This document shows positions 34,865 through 45,633 of a stretch of DNA of 50,547 nt, one piece after another (within the stretch, counting starts at the first letter, position 1; each line of letters begins with the position of its first letter). The stretch is from Balamuthia mandrillaris. Its lineage: Eukaryota > Discosea > Longamoebia > Balamuthiidae. Position numbers and translations under genes: made by a program. Where the stretch lies: the NCBI GenBank assembly GCA_031835245.1, contig JAVKOQ010000163.1, positions 72,501-123,047 on the forward strand, read 5' to 3'. A model generated the notes under the pieces. The model saw nothing but the letters and a program-made list of their open reading frames with translations, did not search any database and was not told the origin of the DNA.

Positions 34865-35369
34865 ATGCAGAACGACGAAGAAGAGGGCGTGTTCCCGCGG
34901 GGCATCACCCTCGAGGAGGTGCGGGAGGCCATTCGAGGAAACGTGGGCATACTGGAATACGACAGAGGTGACCATGTCGTGTTCTCCTACTACATCGTCA
35001 AGCAAGACACCTTTCCTTCTTGGAAAGACTGTTGCGATCCACGGTTTGTTTTTCTTCTTGCTTCTTTGCTTCTTATGGCAGACAAATGGTTTTCTCTTCT
35101 TGCTGGCAAAAAGGTTGAAGCGGATGTACCAGCTCCGGAGAGAATGTAGGGGTCTCGTCTTCGGCTCTTCCGGAGAGCTTATCGCAAGAAGGTATCATAA
35201 GTTCTTTAATGTGGGCGAACATGAGGACAGCAAACCAGAAAACATAGACTTGAGCCAGCCGCACGTCATCCTCACCAAGCTAGATGGCAGCATGGTCTCG
35301 CCCTTTCGTCTCCCCACCGGGCGCATCGTCTTTGCCACTAAGAAAGGCGCTTCTCCTGTACTACCCCTC

Positions 35370-35412
<43 letters not shown>

Positions 35413-35436
35413 TCTCCCTATCTCTCTCTTTCCCTC

Positions 35437-35474
<38 letters not shown>

Positions 35475-36608
35475 ATGTCCTCTCTCTTCGTTCTGTGCTT
35501 TTCTCATGTCGGTGCTTTCCAACAACGAAAGGTGGGGGATGAGGCTGAGGCCTTTGCAAAGAGCGTGGATTCAGAGATGCACTACTTTGACTTTCTCAAC
35601 GAATGCTTCGACCAACGTCTCACCCCGTACGTCTCTCATTCTCTCATTCTCTCATTCTCTCATTCTCTCTCTCTCTCTCTCTTTCTCTTTCTCTTCCTCT
35701 CTGTCTCATTCTTTTTCATTCTTTTCCATCTTCTCATCATCCCCATTCATTTTGTTTCGCTAAGGTTGTTTGAATGGTGTTCTCGAAAGAAGCCCATCAT
35801 ACTTGACTACCCAGAAGATCAGTTGGTATTAACGGGTCTTCGCCATCTGGACTCGGGTCGCTACATCTGCTATCCTGATATGCTTCAACGCGCCTCGCGT
35901 CACAACATTCCTGTCGTTCCTCTTTATTCTTCTCCTTCGTCATCATCTTCTTGTTCTTCTTTAGCTGAGTTTCTGGTTCGCGTGAAAGGGGATAAGGGAT
36001 TGGAAGGTTGTGTTCTTCGGTTCGAGAGTGAAGGAGCAGGAGGAGGAACAATGATGTACAAGATAAAGACGATGTGGTACCATGACCTCAATCGCGGGCT
36101 TCACATGCTGACTAAGACCAAGGCCAACAACGAGCGCTTCGTGTGGCGGACCATTTTGGACAATCGATATGATGACATGAAGGTCTATATCTCTGTGGAT
36201 GAGAGAAAACGGTTAGACAGATTCGCGGAAGATCTGTTCTCTCGCTTGGAGAGATATGTGCAAATGATAGAAAGAGAAGTTAGGGAGATGAGAGAAAGGA
36301 TGCTGAACGAAGAGAAGGAGAAGGAAAACGAAAAGGAGGAGGAGAAGAATCAACAACAGCTAAACAGGAAACTCTTTGCAGATTTTCTTCAACGAGAGAA
36401 GAACAAGATGGCTCATGCTGTCTATTGGAAAGCTTGGAAACAAACCAACGAACAAGTTAGAGACTGCCTCGTGGAACACGTACTGAAGAATATAGAAAAA
36501 CGGTTCGAAGAGGTCAGAAACGAATTCTTTGAAGGCCTCTCGTTTGCGGATTATCGAATCGATGAGAATAAGAGAACATCCAAACAGTCTTTTTCAGATT
36601 GGCATTGA
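34865..36608 (+). CDS. T4 RNA ligase 1 (Rnl1)-family RNA ligase
   Basis: ATP-dependent ligase of the nucleotidyltransferase superfamily that joins 5'-phosphate and 3'-hydroxyl RNA ends. Four exons join in frame: 34865-35042, 35115 to about 35357, about 35532-35627 and 35765-36608. Seen in order: an N-terminal region with HVVFSYYIVK, the RECRGLVF motif, KFFNVGE, motif I TKLDGSMVS with the lysine that takes AMP, motif III near HYFDFLNECF, the PIILDYPEDQLVL segment, motif IV EGCVLRF and motif V YKIKTMWY. The Rnl1-type helical C-terminal domain follows, with a Glu/Lys-rich coiled insert. All nucleotidyl-transfer motifs are intact, so the enzyme should be active. Two introns carry CT tracts. It may act in RNA repair or tRNA splicing. 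Rnl1-like enzymes are best known from phages and from the fungal tRNA ligase N-terminus, so horizontal origin is plausible but unproven. Confidence 0.85.
35377..35476 (+). repeat. CT-rich tract in RNA ligase intron 2
   Basis: About 100 bases of (CT)n with CCCT interruptions on the sense strand; a second tract at about 35640-35695 is in intron 3, mixed with CATTCTCT units. Confidence 0.9.
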
Positions 36609-36658
36609 AGAATTGGCTTTACTTGTTAATAGATGGAATAAAATTATCACTATTGTTC

Positions 36659-37883
36659 TTAGGATTCTTCTTTGGGAAAGTGTGTCCAAAACTTGATGGA
36701 TTTGTCGTAAGAGCAAGAAGCTAACATGTTCTTTGATGGATGGTGCTTAATATCCCTCTGAAGGAATGTGAAAGAATATTTAACGCTTAAGTAGGCGACA
36801 GAGAGAGAGAGAGAGAGAGAGAGAAGCAACGGACCAGCATAGCGTCATGTTCGGTGAACCTATCTATAACCATTTGTGTGGCCACATCGTACACTAGAAG
36901 ACTCTTCTGGGAAGTCTGTTGAACAGTCAACATGGGGAAGAAAAGAAACAGAAGTGGAGAAAAGGAGGCGCCGTACGCAGTAGATGTATTTGCCAGAAGG
37001 ATGCCACTGTACTCGAGGATGGCTAAACCCATCGTTTTTGTTTCCATAAAAGTTTCGAAGTTGTTGGCTGGAACCAAGACGGAACATTATTATTCTGTCC
37101 TTGTCTACAAAAGAGAAGAAGAAAACAAGAATTTACACATTAATAAGCTTAACCAGAAGCTGAGCGAAAAGAGATCAAACCTGTGGCAACCAGAATGTAT
37201 TTAGCATCAGGACTAATGGCAAGGTCCATTGCAGAAAAACTGACATGATCATCCAATTGAGCATTCATATTTTGTGGGTCATCCTTTGGAGAGGAAGAAA
37301 GAGGTTATTTAAACCTAGAGCGAGAGAAAGGTCAAAGTATGCAACAGGAGAAATAAAGGCTTACCACAAAAGTGTGAACATTTACATAGTGCAAATAATT
37401 GTCATCTCGCACGGCAACAATAAGTGTCTCTCCATCCTTAACCGTAATGAAGATTATAAGACAAAGAATAAGAGAGTGAGGGAGAGTGAGAGCAAGTGAG
37501 TACCGGTGTGAATTGAATGGCTTCAGGATTAGTAGGATAATTGAGACGCTTCTTGAGTACATAACTGTCTCTTTGTCTGAGCGTATCACAAATAATAAGC
37601 TAAGAAATTGTAAAAGAAAAAAAAAGAACTAGGTCTACTTACTCTGGCTCCAATTCATAAATGGCAACGGAATGGTCGTAAGAACAAGTGGCAAAATGTT
37701 CGCCATCAGGAGACCAGCTCACTCTCACGACGTACTTGCTGTGCTCTTTGAATTGTTGGCGAACGGTGGGAGAGGATGGATCCGACACATCCACCAAGTT
37801 ATGATAACCATCCATTGCTGCGGTCAATAATAGATTACTGCGATACAAAATAGAAAGAAAGAGAGAAAGAGAGAAAGAAAGAG

Positions 37884-37941
<58 letters not shown>

Positions 37942-37965
37942 GAAAGAAAGAAAGAAAAGAAAGAG

Positions 37966-38020
<55 letters not shown>

Positions 38021-38948
38021 AAAGAAAGAGAGAGAGAAAGAAAGAGAGAAAGAAAGAGAGAAAGAGAAAGGATTAAAAAAAGCAATAAGAAACGGGAAAA
38101 AAAGAGAGAACCTGTTCTTTGGGTGGAATGCAACAGAAAGAACTCCTCCTTTATGAATATCAATAGTGGAGAGCAACTGGTTGGTTTCATAGTTGAGTAA
38201 CGCGACGGTACTGTCAGCAGCTGCTGAAGCCAACAGTGGTTTGTCTGCAGATAAGAAGAAAGAAGAAGCAAGAAGAAAGAAAGCGATGAATAAGAGAGAG
38301 AAGAAGAGACAGAAGCAGCAGCAGAGGCAACACAAGGACAAGAACAAGGAAGGGAGAAAGGGAGGAGAACCTTCTTCAGGAGAGAAGCTTAATGCAATGA
38401 TGGCTTTTGAGTGAATGTCCGATATGGTGCTCTCAGGTGTGTTAACATAACTTTTGTCTCCTTCTTGCAGCTTTGGAAGTTCAAAAAAATAAATAAAAAG
38501 TTAGCAAAGTGAAGAAGAAGAAGAAGAAGAAGAAGAAGAAGAAGAAGAAGAAGAAGAAGAAGAAGAACAAGAAGAAGAACAAGAAGAAGAACAAGAAGAA
38601 GAAGAACAAGAAGAAGAACAAGAAGAAACAGCGACTGACCAGTTCAGCCATTTCAGCAGCATTATACTGTGGCTCGATTTCAGAGCGAAGGCGTTCCATT
38701 TCGTGATGCGCAGTCAGGATATTCATCAGCTGGCCTCCTTCCTTGAGCTGATGCGTCTCATACTTCACTCCACTTTAAATCCAATAAATATAATAATTTT
38801 AACAACAACAACCAGTGTGGAGCCGCAAAGAGAGAGAGAGAGAAAGAGAACAAAGGCACCTTTCGTCTGCCAAAGCGGACAAGGTGGCCACAAACCCATG
38901 CTCGTACAAGAATTGCTGCACCAAGTGTACCGCATCCCTCAGCTCCAT
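36659..38948 (-). CDS. LisH motif plus WD40 repeat protein
   Basis: The start at 38948 opens with DAVHLVQQFLYEHGFVATLS, a LisH dimerisation motif, followed by a short helical segment (MERLRSEIEPQYNAAEMAEL). WD40 blades follow: KPLLASAAADSTVALLNYET, GGVLSVAFHP, YVVRVSWSPDGEHFATCSYD with HSVAIYEL, VLTVKDGETLIVAVRDD, and a last blade SYDKSIKFWTHF before the stop at 36659. LisH-WD40 proteins act as scaffolds (Lis1, GID/CTLH and ciliary proteins among others); this one cannot be assigned to a named group. About ten exons; introns hold a GAAA array (about 37855-38070) and a GAA array (38514-38630), both T/C-rich on the sense strand. Confidence 0.78.
37855..38072 (-). repeat. (TTTC)n array (sense) in the LisH-WD40 gene
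   Basis: About 215 bases of GAAA tetramers with GAGAAA interruptions on the plus strand, filling one intron. It gives long Phe/Leu/Ser frames on the minus strand that are not exons. Confidence 0.95.
38514..38632 (-). repeat. (TTC)n array (sense) in the LisH-WD40 gene
   Basis: A GAA triplet array with interspersed AAC triplets on the plus strand, in the intron after AAEMAEL. Confidence 0.95.
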
Positions 38949-39339
38949 TTTTTTTCTTTTGTCTTCTGTCTCACAAGCAACTTCATGTCGACCTGAAATA
39001 ATTTATCCGTAAACTTCCGAAATATTTAGAGGAAATAATTCTGGAAATTCGGAGACATGGCTGACGGTTGGCTAAAACGTAGCGAAGCGTTACACCGTTT
39101 TTTTTTTTTTTTGGGAGGATTTCGCGTAGCAGAAGAAAAAGACGCGAAGCAACGCACGCAACACCATCCGTAGCAACAACACAAGCTGGCCAGGCTTTTT
39201 TTTTTCTTCCCTCTGAGGTACGTATTTTCTTTCTCTCTCCTTGCGCGGTGCTGCTTCTTTCTGTGTTGATGATGCATGCTACGTTTGTTTGTTTGTTTTT
39301 TTTTTAATTGAACCGTTCTTTGTGCAAGTAGAAAAAAGA
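38949..39339. promoter_or_regulatory. Divergent intergenic region, LisH-WD40 and 39.3-kb gene
   Basis: 391 bp with T runs near 39097-39111, 39197-39206 and 39295-39305 and a GACATGGCTGACGG stretch. Probably the promoters of both genes. No coding signal. Confidence 0.4.
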
Positions 39340-40809
39340 ATGTTGTCCGAGTTCTTCTTCCAGTTGCAACCGAACCATCTCAACAGAGGCATCGAGGTGC
39401 GATGCAGCTCACGTGGCGACCGAGCGGTACAGCTGCAACGCACCGGCTTTGCCGAGTTCGTACGGGAAAGACAAGTTTCGCTACGCAAAAATGAGAACGA
39501 CGACATCGACAACTGTTTGCTCTCCTGTCATGATGCCTCACCACCGCTGGGGATGGCCCAATGGGACTTGCAGCTCTCTCCACCAGGATGGACGATGGAG
39601 AGAGCACCAACGGAAGCAGAGCTATGCTCTTTTCGAAGAGAAGAGGTAAAATGTTTCGCTTCAATCCGTTTCTTTCTTTCTTTTCGGGAGTTGACCAAGG
39701 GTAGAAGGGAGAAAATAATTATCAAAGGTTCCTAACCACTCAAATAGGATATCCAAACGAGAGAAGAGAACGAACTGGAGATGAACTGGTGGTTAGAGGA
39801 GGATCTGTGGGGAGAAGACAAATCATCAACCACATCTTCCTCTTCACTCAAACAAAGCAAGAAACGTAAGCGAAAGGAAACAAAGCAACAGTCAAACAAG
39901 AAGAAAACAAAAAAGAGACATTCAAAGAAAAAGAAGAGGCAGGATTTACCTCGAACAGAATTTGATATTTATCAGAGCTGCCCTCTATTGAAGGAAGCGC
40001 ATGCCGCTATCACCGATATGAACTCTACGTTTCATCAGGAGCGAGCATGGGCCAATGTCCTGGCATCAGCTCCTGTCGCTCCTCATCCCAAAGATCGTCT
40101 GGCCAAAGAACATAATTTCGTCACTTCCATATTGGAAAATCTGCGCCAACGCAGCAGCTGCCGCTCGGTGCTGGCCCAGGTACATTCTCCCTCTTTCTGC
40201 ATTCCTCCGTCTGGGAAAAGTGATTCTAACCGTATGTATGAAAAGGCGTTGGGAGTAAATTCAAGGAGACTCAGTATAAGTACGTTTTCAATGTACTATG
40301 TATGTTGTTGCAAACGTATACTAACCTCTTGTTCTATTCTTTCATTGTTGTTCTTTTCGTTCCTGCACCGCAGCTCTATCTGTTTTGAAGGTACTGATGG
40401 CCTCTCTTCGCTATGTTTGGTCTTCCATATTCACTTCTTTTTTTGCAACAAAAAACCAAAAGGCTGTTGGCGTCGTCAGAGAAAATGGGTACGGCAAGAT
40501 ATATGGGCTTACCAGCATAGATTCAAGACAATTGGTGGTGTTGCAGCAATTCAAAAGGTTTGTAGTTGCGATTCCTTTTCTGCATTTTTTTCTTCACATT
40601 CTGAAACAATAACTACGCGCACAACAAGATTTGCAGAGTTACATGAAAGGTTGCGTGAGTATAAAAGGGCAGTCAAGAACGAATACAAACTGCTGAAACA
40701 GAAACTACAGAAAGACCGACGACAACTACAACAACTCCGAAGCACCCGCCCAAACACCAAAACGAAACTTCCAGTCACCTGTACTTTGAAAGGAGACACC
40801 CTATCTTGA
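39340..40809 (+). CDS. Nuclear protein with a possible winged-helix domain and C-terminal coiled coil
   Basis: Exon 1 (39340-39645) encodes an N-terminal region with NRGIEVRCSSRGDRAVQLQR, of unknown fold. Exon 2 (39749 to about 40180) has a dense Lys/Arg stretch (KKRKRKE, KKKTKKRHSKKKK) that is a likely nuclear localisation signal, then helices. Exons 3-5 join as LAQALGVNSRRLSITLSVLK and AVGVVRENGYGKIYGL. With the preceding helix FVTSILENLRQRSS this resembles the order of an E2F/DP-type winged helix (recognition helix, then wing), but the RRIYD signature is altered. A coiled coil follows (FAELHERLREYKRAVKNEYK) to the stop at 40809. The short exons (about 40245-40278 and 40374-40390) were placed by frame. 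A DNA-binding role is an inference; it could be another wHTH family or a chance resemblance. Confidence 0.65.
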
Positions 40810-40887
40810 AACTTAACTTTCTTTTGCGTGTTTTTCATTTAGAAAAGAAGAAAGAAGAGGAAAAAAAGACTTACATTTTTTTGTTCT

Positions 40888-42166
40888 TCAGGTAACTCCA
40901 CGCCAATCGATAGTGATATAACGAATGCTGCCATCGGAGGGATGAACGGAGGCAAACACCATCGATTTCTTGACGGTGGCACCTAACCGACCGAATGCTA
41001 TCAGCTGTAATGGCTCTATCTCTTCTTCCCTGTTTTGTGTAATGCTTTTTGTTGGAAAGAGGAGAGGAAAACGAGGGGAAGGAACGAGAGCGACAAACCA
41101 GGCGACGATGCGAACCACAAAGCTGGCATGATAGCACAACGGCTCATCTGTTAAGGAGTTCGTTAGAGGAGGTGAAGCAGAAGAAGAAGAAGAAGAAGAA
41201 GAAGAAGAAGAAGAAGAAGAAGAAGAAGAAGAAGAAGAAGAAGAAGAAGAAGAACAAGAAGAAGAACAAGAAGAAGAACAAGAAGAACAAGAACAAGAAC
41301 GAAGAACAAGAAGAACAAAAAGAGGCAAAAGAAGAATACTAGGCAAACCTAGATATACAAGATAGTCTCCGCCAAACTTGGTGCCAGTGGTAAGGTAGTA
41401 ACCCCTCTCCCACAGATCAGCAAACACTCTGCTCCGCATTCTCTCCTCGTCCGTTCGTGGAAAGTACTCCCTCTGCCACGTTGTCAAGCTGATCTCTCCT
41501 ACTGGCTCTCCTATTCCGTTCCTTCTTCTTCGCCGGAACAGCCGTTCATCCACTTCGGTACTTATCCTCACGAAACTGGAGCTTGTTGTCATTTGAACGA
41601 TCTGTAATGATACGTTTTCTCTCTCTGCATCTCCTTCTTTCTTATGTTGTTGCCTTTCTTCTTTTGCTTCTCTTCTCTTTCGTTTCTTTCCTTCTATCTC
41701 TTCGGCTCCAACTCCTTCACCTCCTCCTTCTTCGTTCTTCTTTGTTTGTTTTCGTTGTTGGCGACGGCTCGGAAGAGCCAAACTGCGAAAGTATTCCTCT
41801 TTGAGCCGCTTCACGCGCTCATACTCTGCCTTCCTCTGGGCCTCCTCCTCTCGCAACAGAGCTTCATGCTCCTCGGCGTCAAGCTTTGCTTCCCACGCGC
41901 CTCCTCTCTCTTCGTCTCCCTCCACAAAGTCATCTCTCCAGAGACGAATCCAACCTTTGCGAAGGCCCAAGTCCACCTCTTCGGGCAGAAGCAGAAGGGG
42001 AAGCTGCGGAACGTTTGAAGGCGGAGCGGCGGGAGAAGAGGACGACGATGAGGAAGGACCTTTTTGGTGGGCGGACGAGGGTGTACTGCGTTTGCTGTGA
42101 AGAGGACTGCCTATCACTCTATACTTTCTTCTTAACGCTATCACACCTTTTGGAGAGAGACAGAGA

Positions 42167-42212
<46 letters not shown>

Positions 42213-42367
42213 ATTAGATTAGAAGAGATTTTAAACCGGCAAACAAAAATAATCAAAAGACCTTCCACTTTCCAAACAAAAAAGTAGTGTGAATCTATGA
42301 CGTGAACGTCCACCACTGCTTCTGGCTCCTCTTTGTTGTGTTCTTGTTCCATCCGCCGCACCTCCAT
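40888..42367 (-). CDS. TSEN34: tRNA-splicing endonuclease subunit TSEN34/Sen34
   Basis: Catalytic subunit of the tetrameric endonuclease that cuts the 3' splice site of tRNA introns. The N-terminal exon reads VIDSHYFFVWKVE and continues ALRRKYRVIGSPL; PQLPLLLLPEEVDLGLRKGW matches the TSEN34 N-terminal domain. A variable Glu/Arg-rich linker follows. The catalytic domain begins VFADLWERGYYLTTGTKFGG with DYLVY (tyrosine); after an intron comes LCYHASFVVRIVAW (histidine), then AFGRLGATVKKSMVFASV (lysine) and the terminal strand YITIDWRG. The Tyr-His-Lys triad is complete. Two introns: one with a GA tract (42155-42208) and one with a GAA array (about 41177-41330). The start is the ATG at 42367. 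The stop at 40888 is 78 bp from the convergent stop of the previous gene. Confidence 0.92.
41177..41332 (-). repeat. (TTC)n/(TTG) array (sense) in the TSEN34 intron
   Basis: GAA triplets grading into AACAAG units on the plus strand. It lies exactly between the exon ending GGDYLVYLG and the exon starting before LCYHASFVV. Confidence 0.95.
42155..42208 (-). repeat. (CT)n microsatellite (sense) in TSEN34 intron 1
   Basis: A (GA)n tract on the plus strand between the first and second coding exons. A short AAAAG pentamer array lies just upstream of the gene at about 42395-42440. Confidence 0.9.
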
Positions 42368-42538
42368 CTTTATTTTCTTTCGTAGCAAAACAAAAATGAA
42401 TGAAAAGAAAAGAAAAGAAAAGAAAAGAAAAGAAAAGAAAGAAAGAAAGGAGCAACAACAAGGAGAAACAGTTTTTATTCACACTGGATTAGTTGTGGCT
42501 TTAAAACAACCCTGAACAACAGAGAAAGAGAAAAACGC

Positions 42539-42665
42539 TTAGATCAGCGAGAAGGGAAGCGGCAAGTACTTGTCCTTCTCGTCTCCCATTTGCGATGGCG
42601 CAAAGAAACGTTGGATGGCCGCTGGTTGAAAGAGAAGAAAGCAGCAAACACGTTAGAAGAGAGAA

Positions 42666-42719
<54 letters not shown>

Positions 42720-45336
42720 CGGGAGAACGCACTTAGAGCCTTTGGATGGTTGAAGAATCCGTCTTGCGTGGCAGCGAGGCCATCGATGTACTCCTCCATT
42801 TGTTGGTAGAACGCCTCGCTGTCTTTCAGCTTGAGCGCCTTGGGTGGCAGCTTGGCTGTTTTCGTTGTGAAGCAACGTCAGAGAGGAGAAGAAGCAAGGA
42901 AAAGCAAGAAGGAAGAAGAAAGAATGAAGAATGAAGAATGAGGAATGAAGAAGAAAGAAGAAAGAAGAAAGAAGAAAGAAGAAAGAAGAAAGAAGAAAGA
43001 AGAAAGAAGAAAGAAGAAAGAAGAAAGAACAAGCAGAACAAGCAGAACAAGAAGAAGAAGAAGAAGAAGAAGAAGAACAAGAAGAAGAACAAGAAGAAGA
43101 AGAAGAAGAAGAAGAAGAAGCAGAAGAAGAAGAACAAGAAGAAGAAGAAGCAGAAGAAGAAGAAGAAGAAGAAGAACAAGAAGAATGAAGAATGAAGAAG
43201 AAAGAAGAAAAAAGTACCAGGAGGAGAATAAGAGGTCCGTCTAAGAGTGCTATCGACCTCGGAGATCTGAGAGAACCTCCGCCAGATGGTCCAAACCATG
43301 TCATCCCAGCGGACCAATATCTGGTAGAGGGTGAAGCTCTTCTTGCCGTGCGTCTGCTCCTTTTGCTCCCGGGTGAACCTGAAGTTGACCCGACCGCCGT
43401 TGGAGTGGGCGGGGAGCACGTTGGATGCTCGCTTGGAGGGCATGTAGATGGAGGGCGACTGTAAGCCTGTTTTGAGTGAGAATGGGTAAGAGAGAGAGGG
43501 AGAGAGAGAGGAGAGAGAGAAGAGAGAAGAGAAGAGAGAAAGAATGTAACCCTTTCGAATCATCTTTTGCTTCTTGATGTACTCATCCTCCTTTTGAAGC
43601 ATAAGCTTCTCCTCCTCTCTTCTGCGCTGCTCCTTTTCCTCCTCCTCTTTGCGCTTTTGCTCCTTGTCCGCCGAGCTGAGCGCCGCATCGATGAGCACAG
43701 CGGAGACCGTTGTTTTGATCTTTGTGTTTTTGTCTCGAGTCAGAGAAGAGAGAAAGAGGAGAAGGAGGAGGCGAAGAAGAACAAGAACAAGAAGAACAAG
43801 AAGAAGAACAAGAAGAAGGGAGCAAGAAGAGCATGAGAGGGAGCGAGAGAGAAGAAACAAACATGAACCAACCTTTGAGCCAAAGTTTGGAAGAGATATC
43901 TGCCGGGCAAACAAGTTGGCGGGAGTCCGCGCAGCGCCTCTGTTGGTGATGCCGCTGTCGTCCTGGGCCTTCGGCACCAGCTCCTGCTGCTGCGTGGCGG
44001 TCGTTATGGAATCGGTGGTATAAGAGGAGCCAGGGGTGGGCGGGGCGTGATGGTGTTGGTGCGAGCTTGACGACGATGGAGAGAAGGTCGAGCGGGAGGG
44101 AACGGGCGGAGGAGAGAGTGCACGGCGAACGACAGGGAAGGCATTGGAGGAAGCGAAAGCAAGGCCAAAACCGGATGGAGAGAAGGAAGGAGGTGAGGTC
44201 GCCAAGATGTTGCGAGGAGGAGGAGAGCGGGGCCCGGTAAAAGAGGAAGATGAAGGAGGAGAAGACGGAGTGGCAAGAGGCGGAGGAGGCGAGATGGGGC
44301 GGGCGTGCGCAGAGAGGGGGGTAGTGGAGGACTTCTCGCGGTGAGAGTGAGAGCGAGCGCTGGGAACGACGGGGCTACGAACGGGGCGACCGAGTATTTC
44401 AGGGTTGCTTCGTGGAGCGTCCATCTCGCGAGGAGAGACGGGAAGCTCCGGCCAGCTCGTGGAGATGTCGGAGGCAGAGGAGGTAAGGGAAGGAGGAGGG
44501 GAAGAAGGACAAGAAGAAGGCTTCTCTGAGGAGGGTGAAGAGGACGTTTTATGGTTGGGTTGCAGGGAAGCAAGGTCAAGTCCAGGAAGAGGGTGACGAA
44601 GAGTGGAATAAGTGCCAGAAGAAGAGAAAGGAGAAGCTAGGGGAGGAGAACGTGCAGCCACTGGAGGAGGCGGAGAGGCAGAGGGCGAAGACACGAACGA
44701 AGCAGGAAGAGGGGGTCGTGGAGGTGGTGTTTGTGACGAGGAGGTTGAAAAGGAAACCGAAGTGAAAGACGGCGAGCTTGTTAAAGGAGAAGAAGACGAA
44801 GCGGCTTGTGGTTGTGGTTGCTGTTGAGCTTGGAAAACATGTTGCGGAAAACGAACCCTAGCGGGAGGTGAGGAGGAGAGCAAAGATGGAGAGGCGGAAG
44901 AGCCTGGTTGGTTTCGAACGGAGGGAAGGTTGTCCGCCGAGTGTTGCACCCTCAAAGTGGCCATGGCAGGGTTCGGCGGCAGCGGCTTGCTGGCAGTGGT
45001 TTTCATCAATTTGGGCGAGGAGGCCGTCTTTCTGAGGTTGGCTCTGTTGAGGGCAGTCACGGCGGAAGGAGGAGGAGAAGGAGTGGAAGAGGCCGTTTCA
45101 GGAGAAGGTCTTGGAGGAACGACAGGAGGAGAAGTGGCTCGTGAGGTCGCAGCGGGCCTTGTTTCCTGAGCTTGCTCTTCATCCGGTTGGGCTGATGGCA
45201 AGGTCGGAGTTGAAGCAGAAGCAGAAGAAGAGGGATCTTCTGCTGTTTCGGAAGGTTTGAGGACGGCTTGGCCGCATGCCAAACAAAAGTTGGCAAAGTC
45301 AGGGAGTTGCGTGCCGCAATGCACGCAGAACACCAT
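42539..45336 (-). CDS. Zinc-ribbon, Pro/Ser-rich, PX-domain protein
   Basis: The ATG at 45336 opens with FCVHCGTQLPDFANFCLACG, a two-CxxC zinc ribbon. About 470 residues of Pro/Ser/Ala-rich disorder follow, with SH3- or EVH1-like proline runs (PPPRPPLP). After several short introns a charged coiled coil (EQKRKEEEEKEQRRREEEKL) precedes a PX domain: FTLYQILVRWDDMVWTIWRR, the FSQISEV helix, then in the next exon LPPKALKLKDSEAFYQQMEE. PX domains bind phosphoinositides, usually PI3P on endosomes; the basic WRRF and LPPK elements are present. The final exon gives AIQRFFAPSQMGDEKDKYLP and a stop at 42539. An upstream in-frame ATG at 45477 would add 47 basic residues. I infer an endosomal adaptor. 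Confidence 0.75.
42672..42716 (-). repeat. (CT)n microsatellite (sense) in the last PX-gene intron
   Basis: A (GA)n tract on the plus strand between the exon ending HPKAL and the last exon. Confidence 0.9.
42920..43215 (-). repeat. Compound GAATGAA/GAAAGAA/GAA array in a PX-gene intron
   Basis: About 290 bases built from AAGAAAG heptamers, AACAAGCAG units and GAA triplets, sense-strand pyrimidine-rich, splitting the PX domain coding sequence. Confidence 0.95.
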
Positions 45337-45439
45337 TCTACCTTTGCCTCTCTTTCTTGTTTGTGATGTCTGTGATGTTTTTTTTTTTCTGTGCGCGACC
45401 TGTTGTTGTTGACCTCCTCGAGGACTAGCACCCCTGTTT

Positions 45440-45600
45440 GTTTTTGTAATGCTTCGTACAATCATATTGCCAATCATTACACCAATTCCAATAATTGATT
45501 CCCGACAACGTTATTTATTTTGGCCAATCGCCAAGGGACACGTCAGGAAATATGACGTCACGAATTCCATAAAAGGAGCGTCCCCACGCCGTTCAGTCAA
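45440..45600 (-). promoter_or_regulatory. Likely promoter of the PX gene: CRE and CCAAT boxes
   Basis: In the 297-bp gap upstream of the PX gene lie a perfect TGACGTCA palindrome (45553-45560) and three CCAAT motifs (about 45470, 45482 and 45524). TGACGTCA is the bZIP/CREB target and CCAAT the NF-Y target in other eukaryotes. Their use here is inferred. Confidence 0.45.
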
Positions 45601-45633
45601 ACGATACCTAATACACGAGCTCAAAAGAATGGT

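Noticed and set aside
37855-38072. Long Phe/Leu/Ser frames suggesting membrane proteins
   Set aside because: Produced by the TTTC array in an intron of the LisH-WD40 gene.
42938-43244. Lys/Glu/Arg-rich plus-strand frames
   Set aside because: Reverse readings of the GAA-type intronic array of the PX gene.
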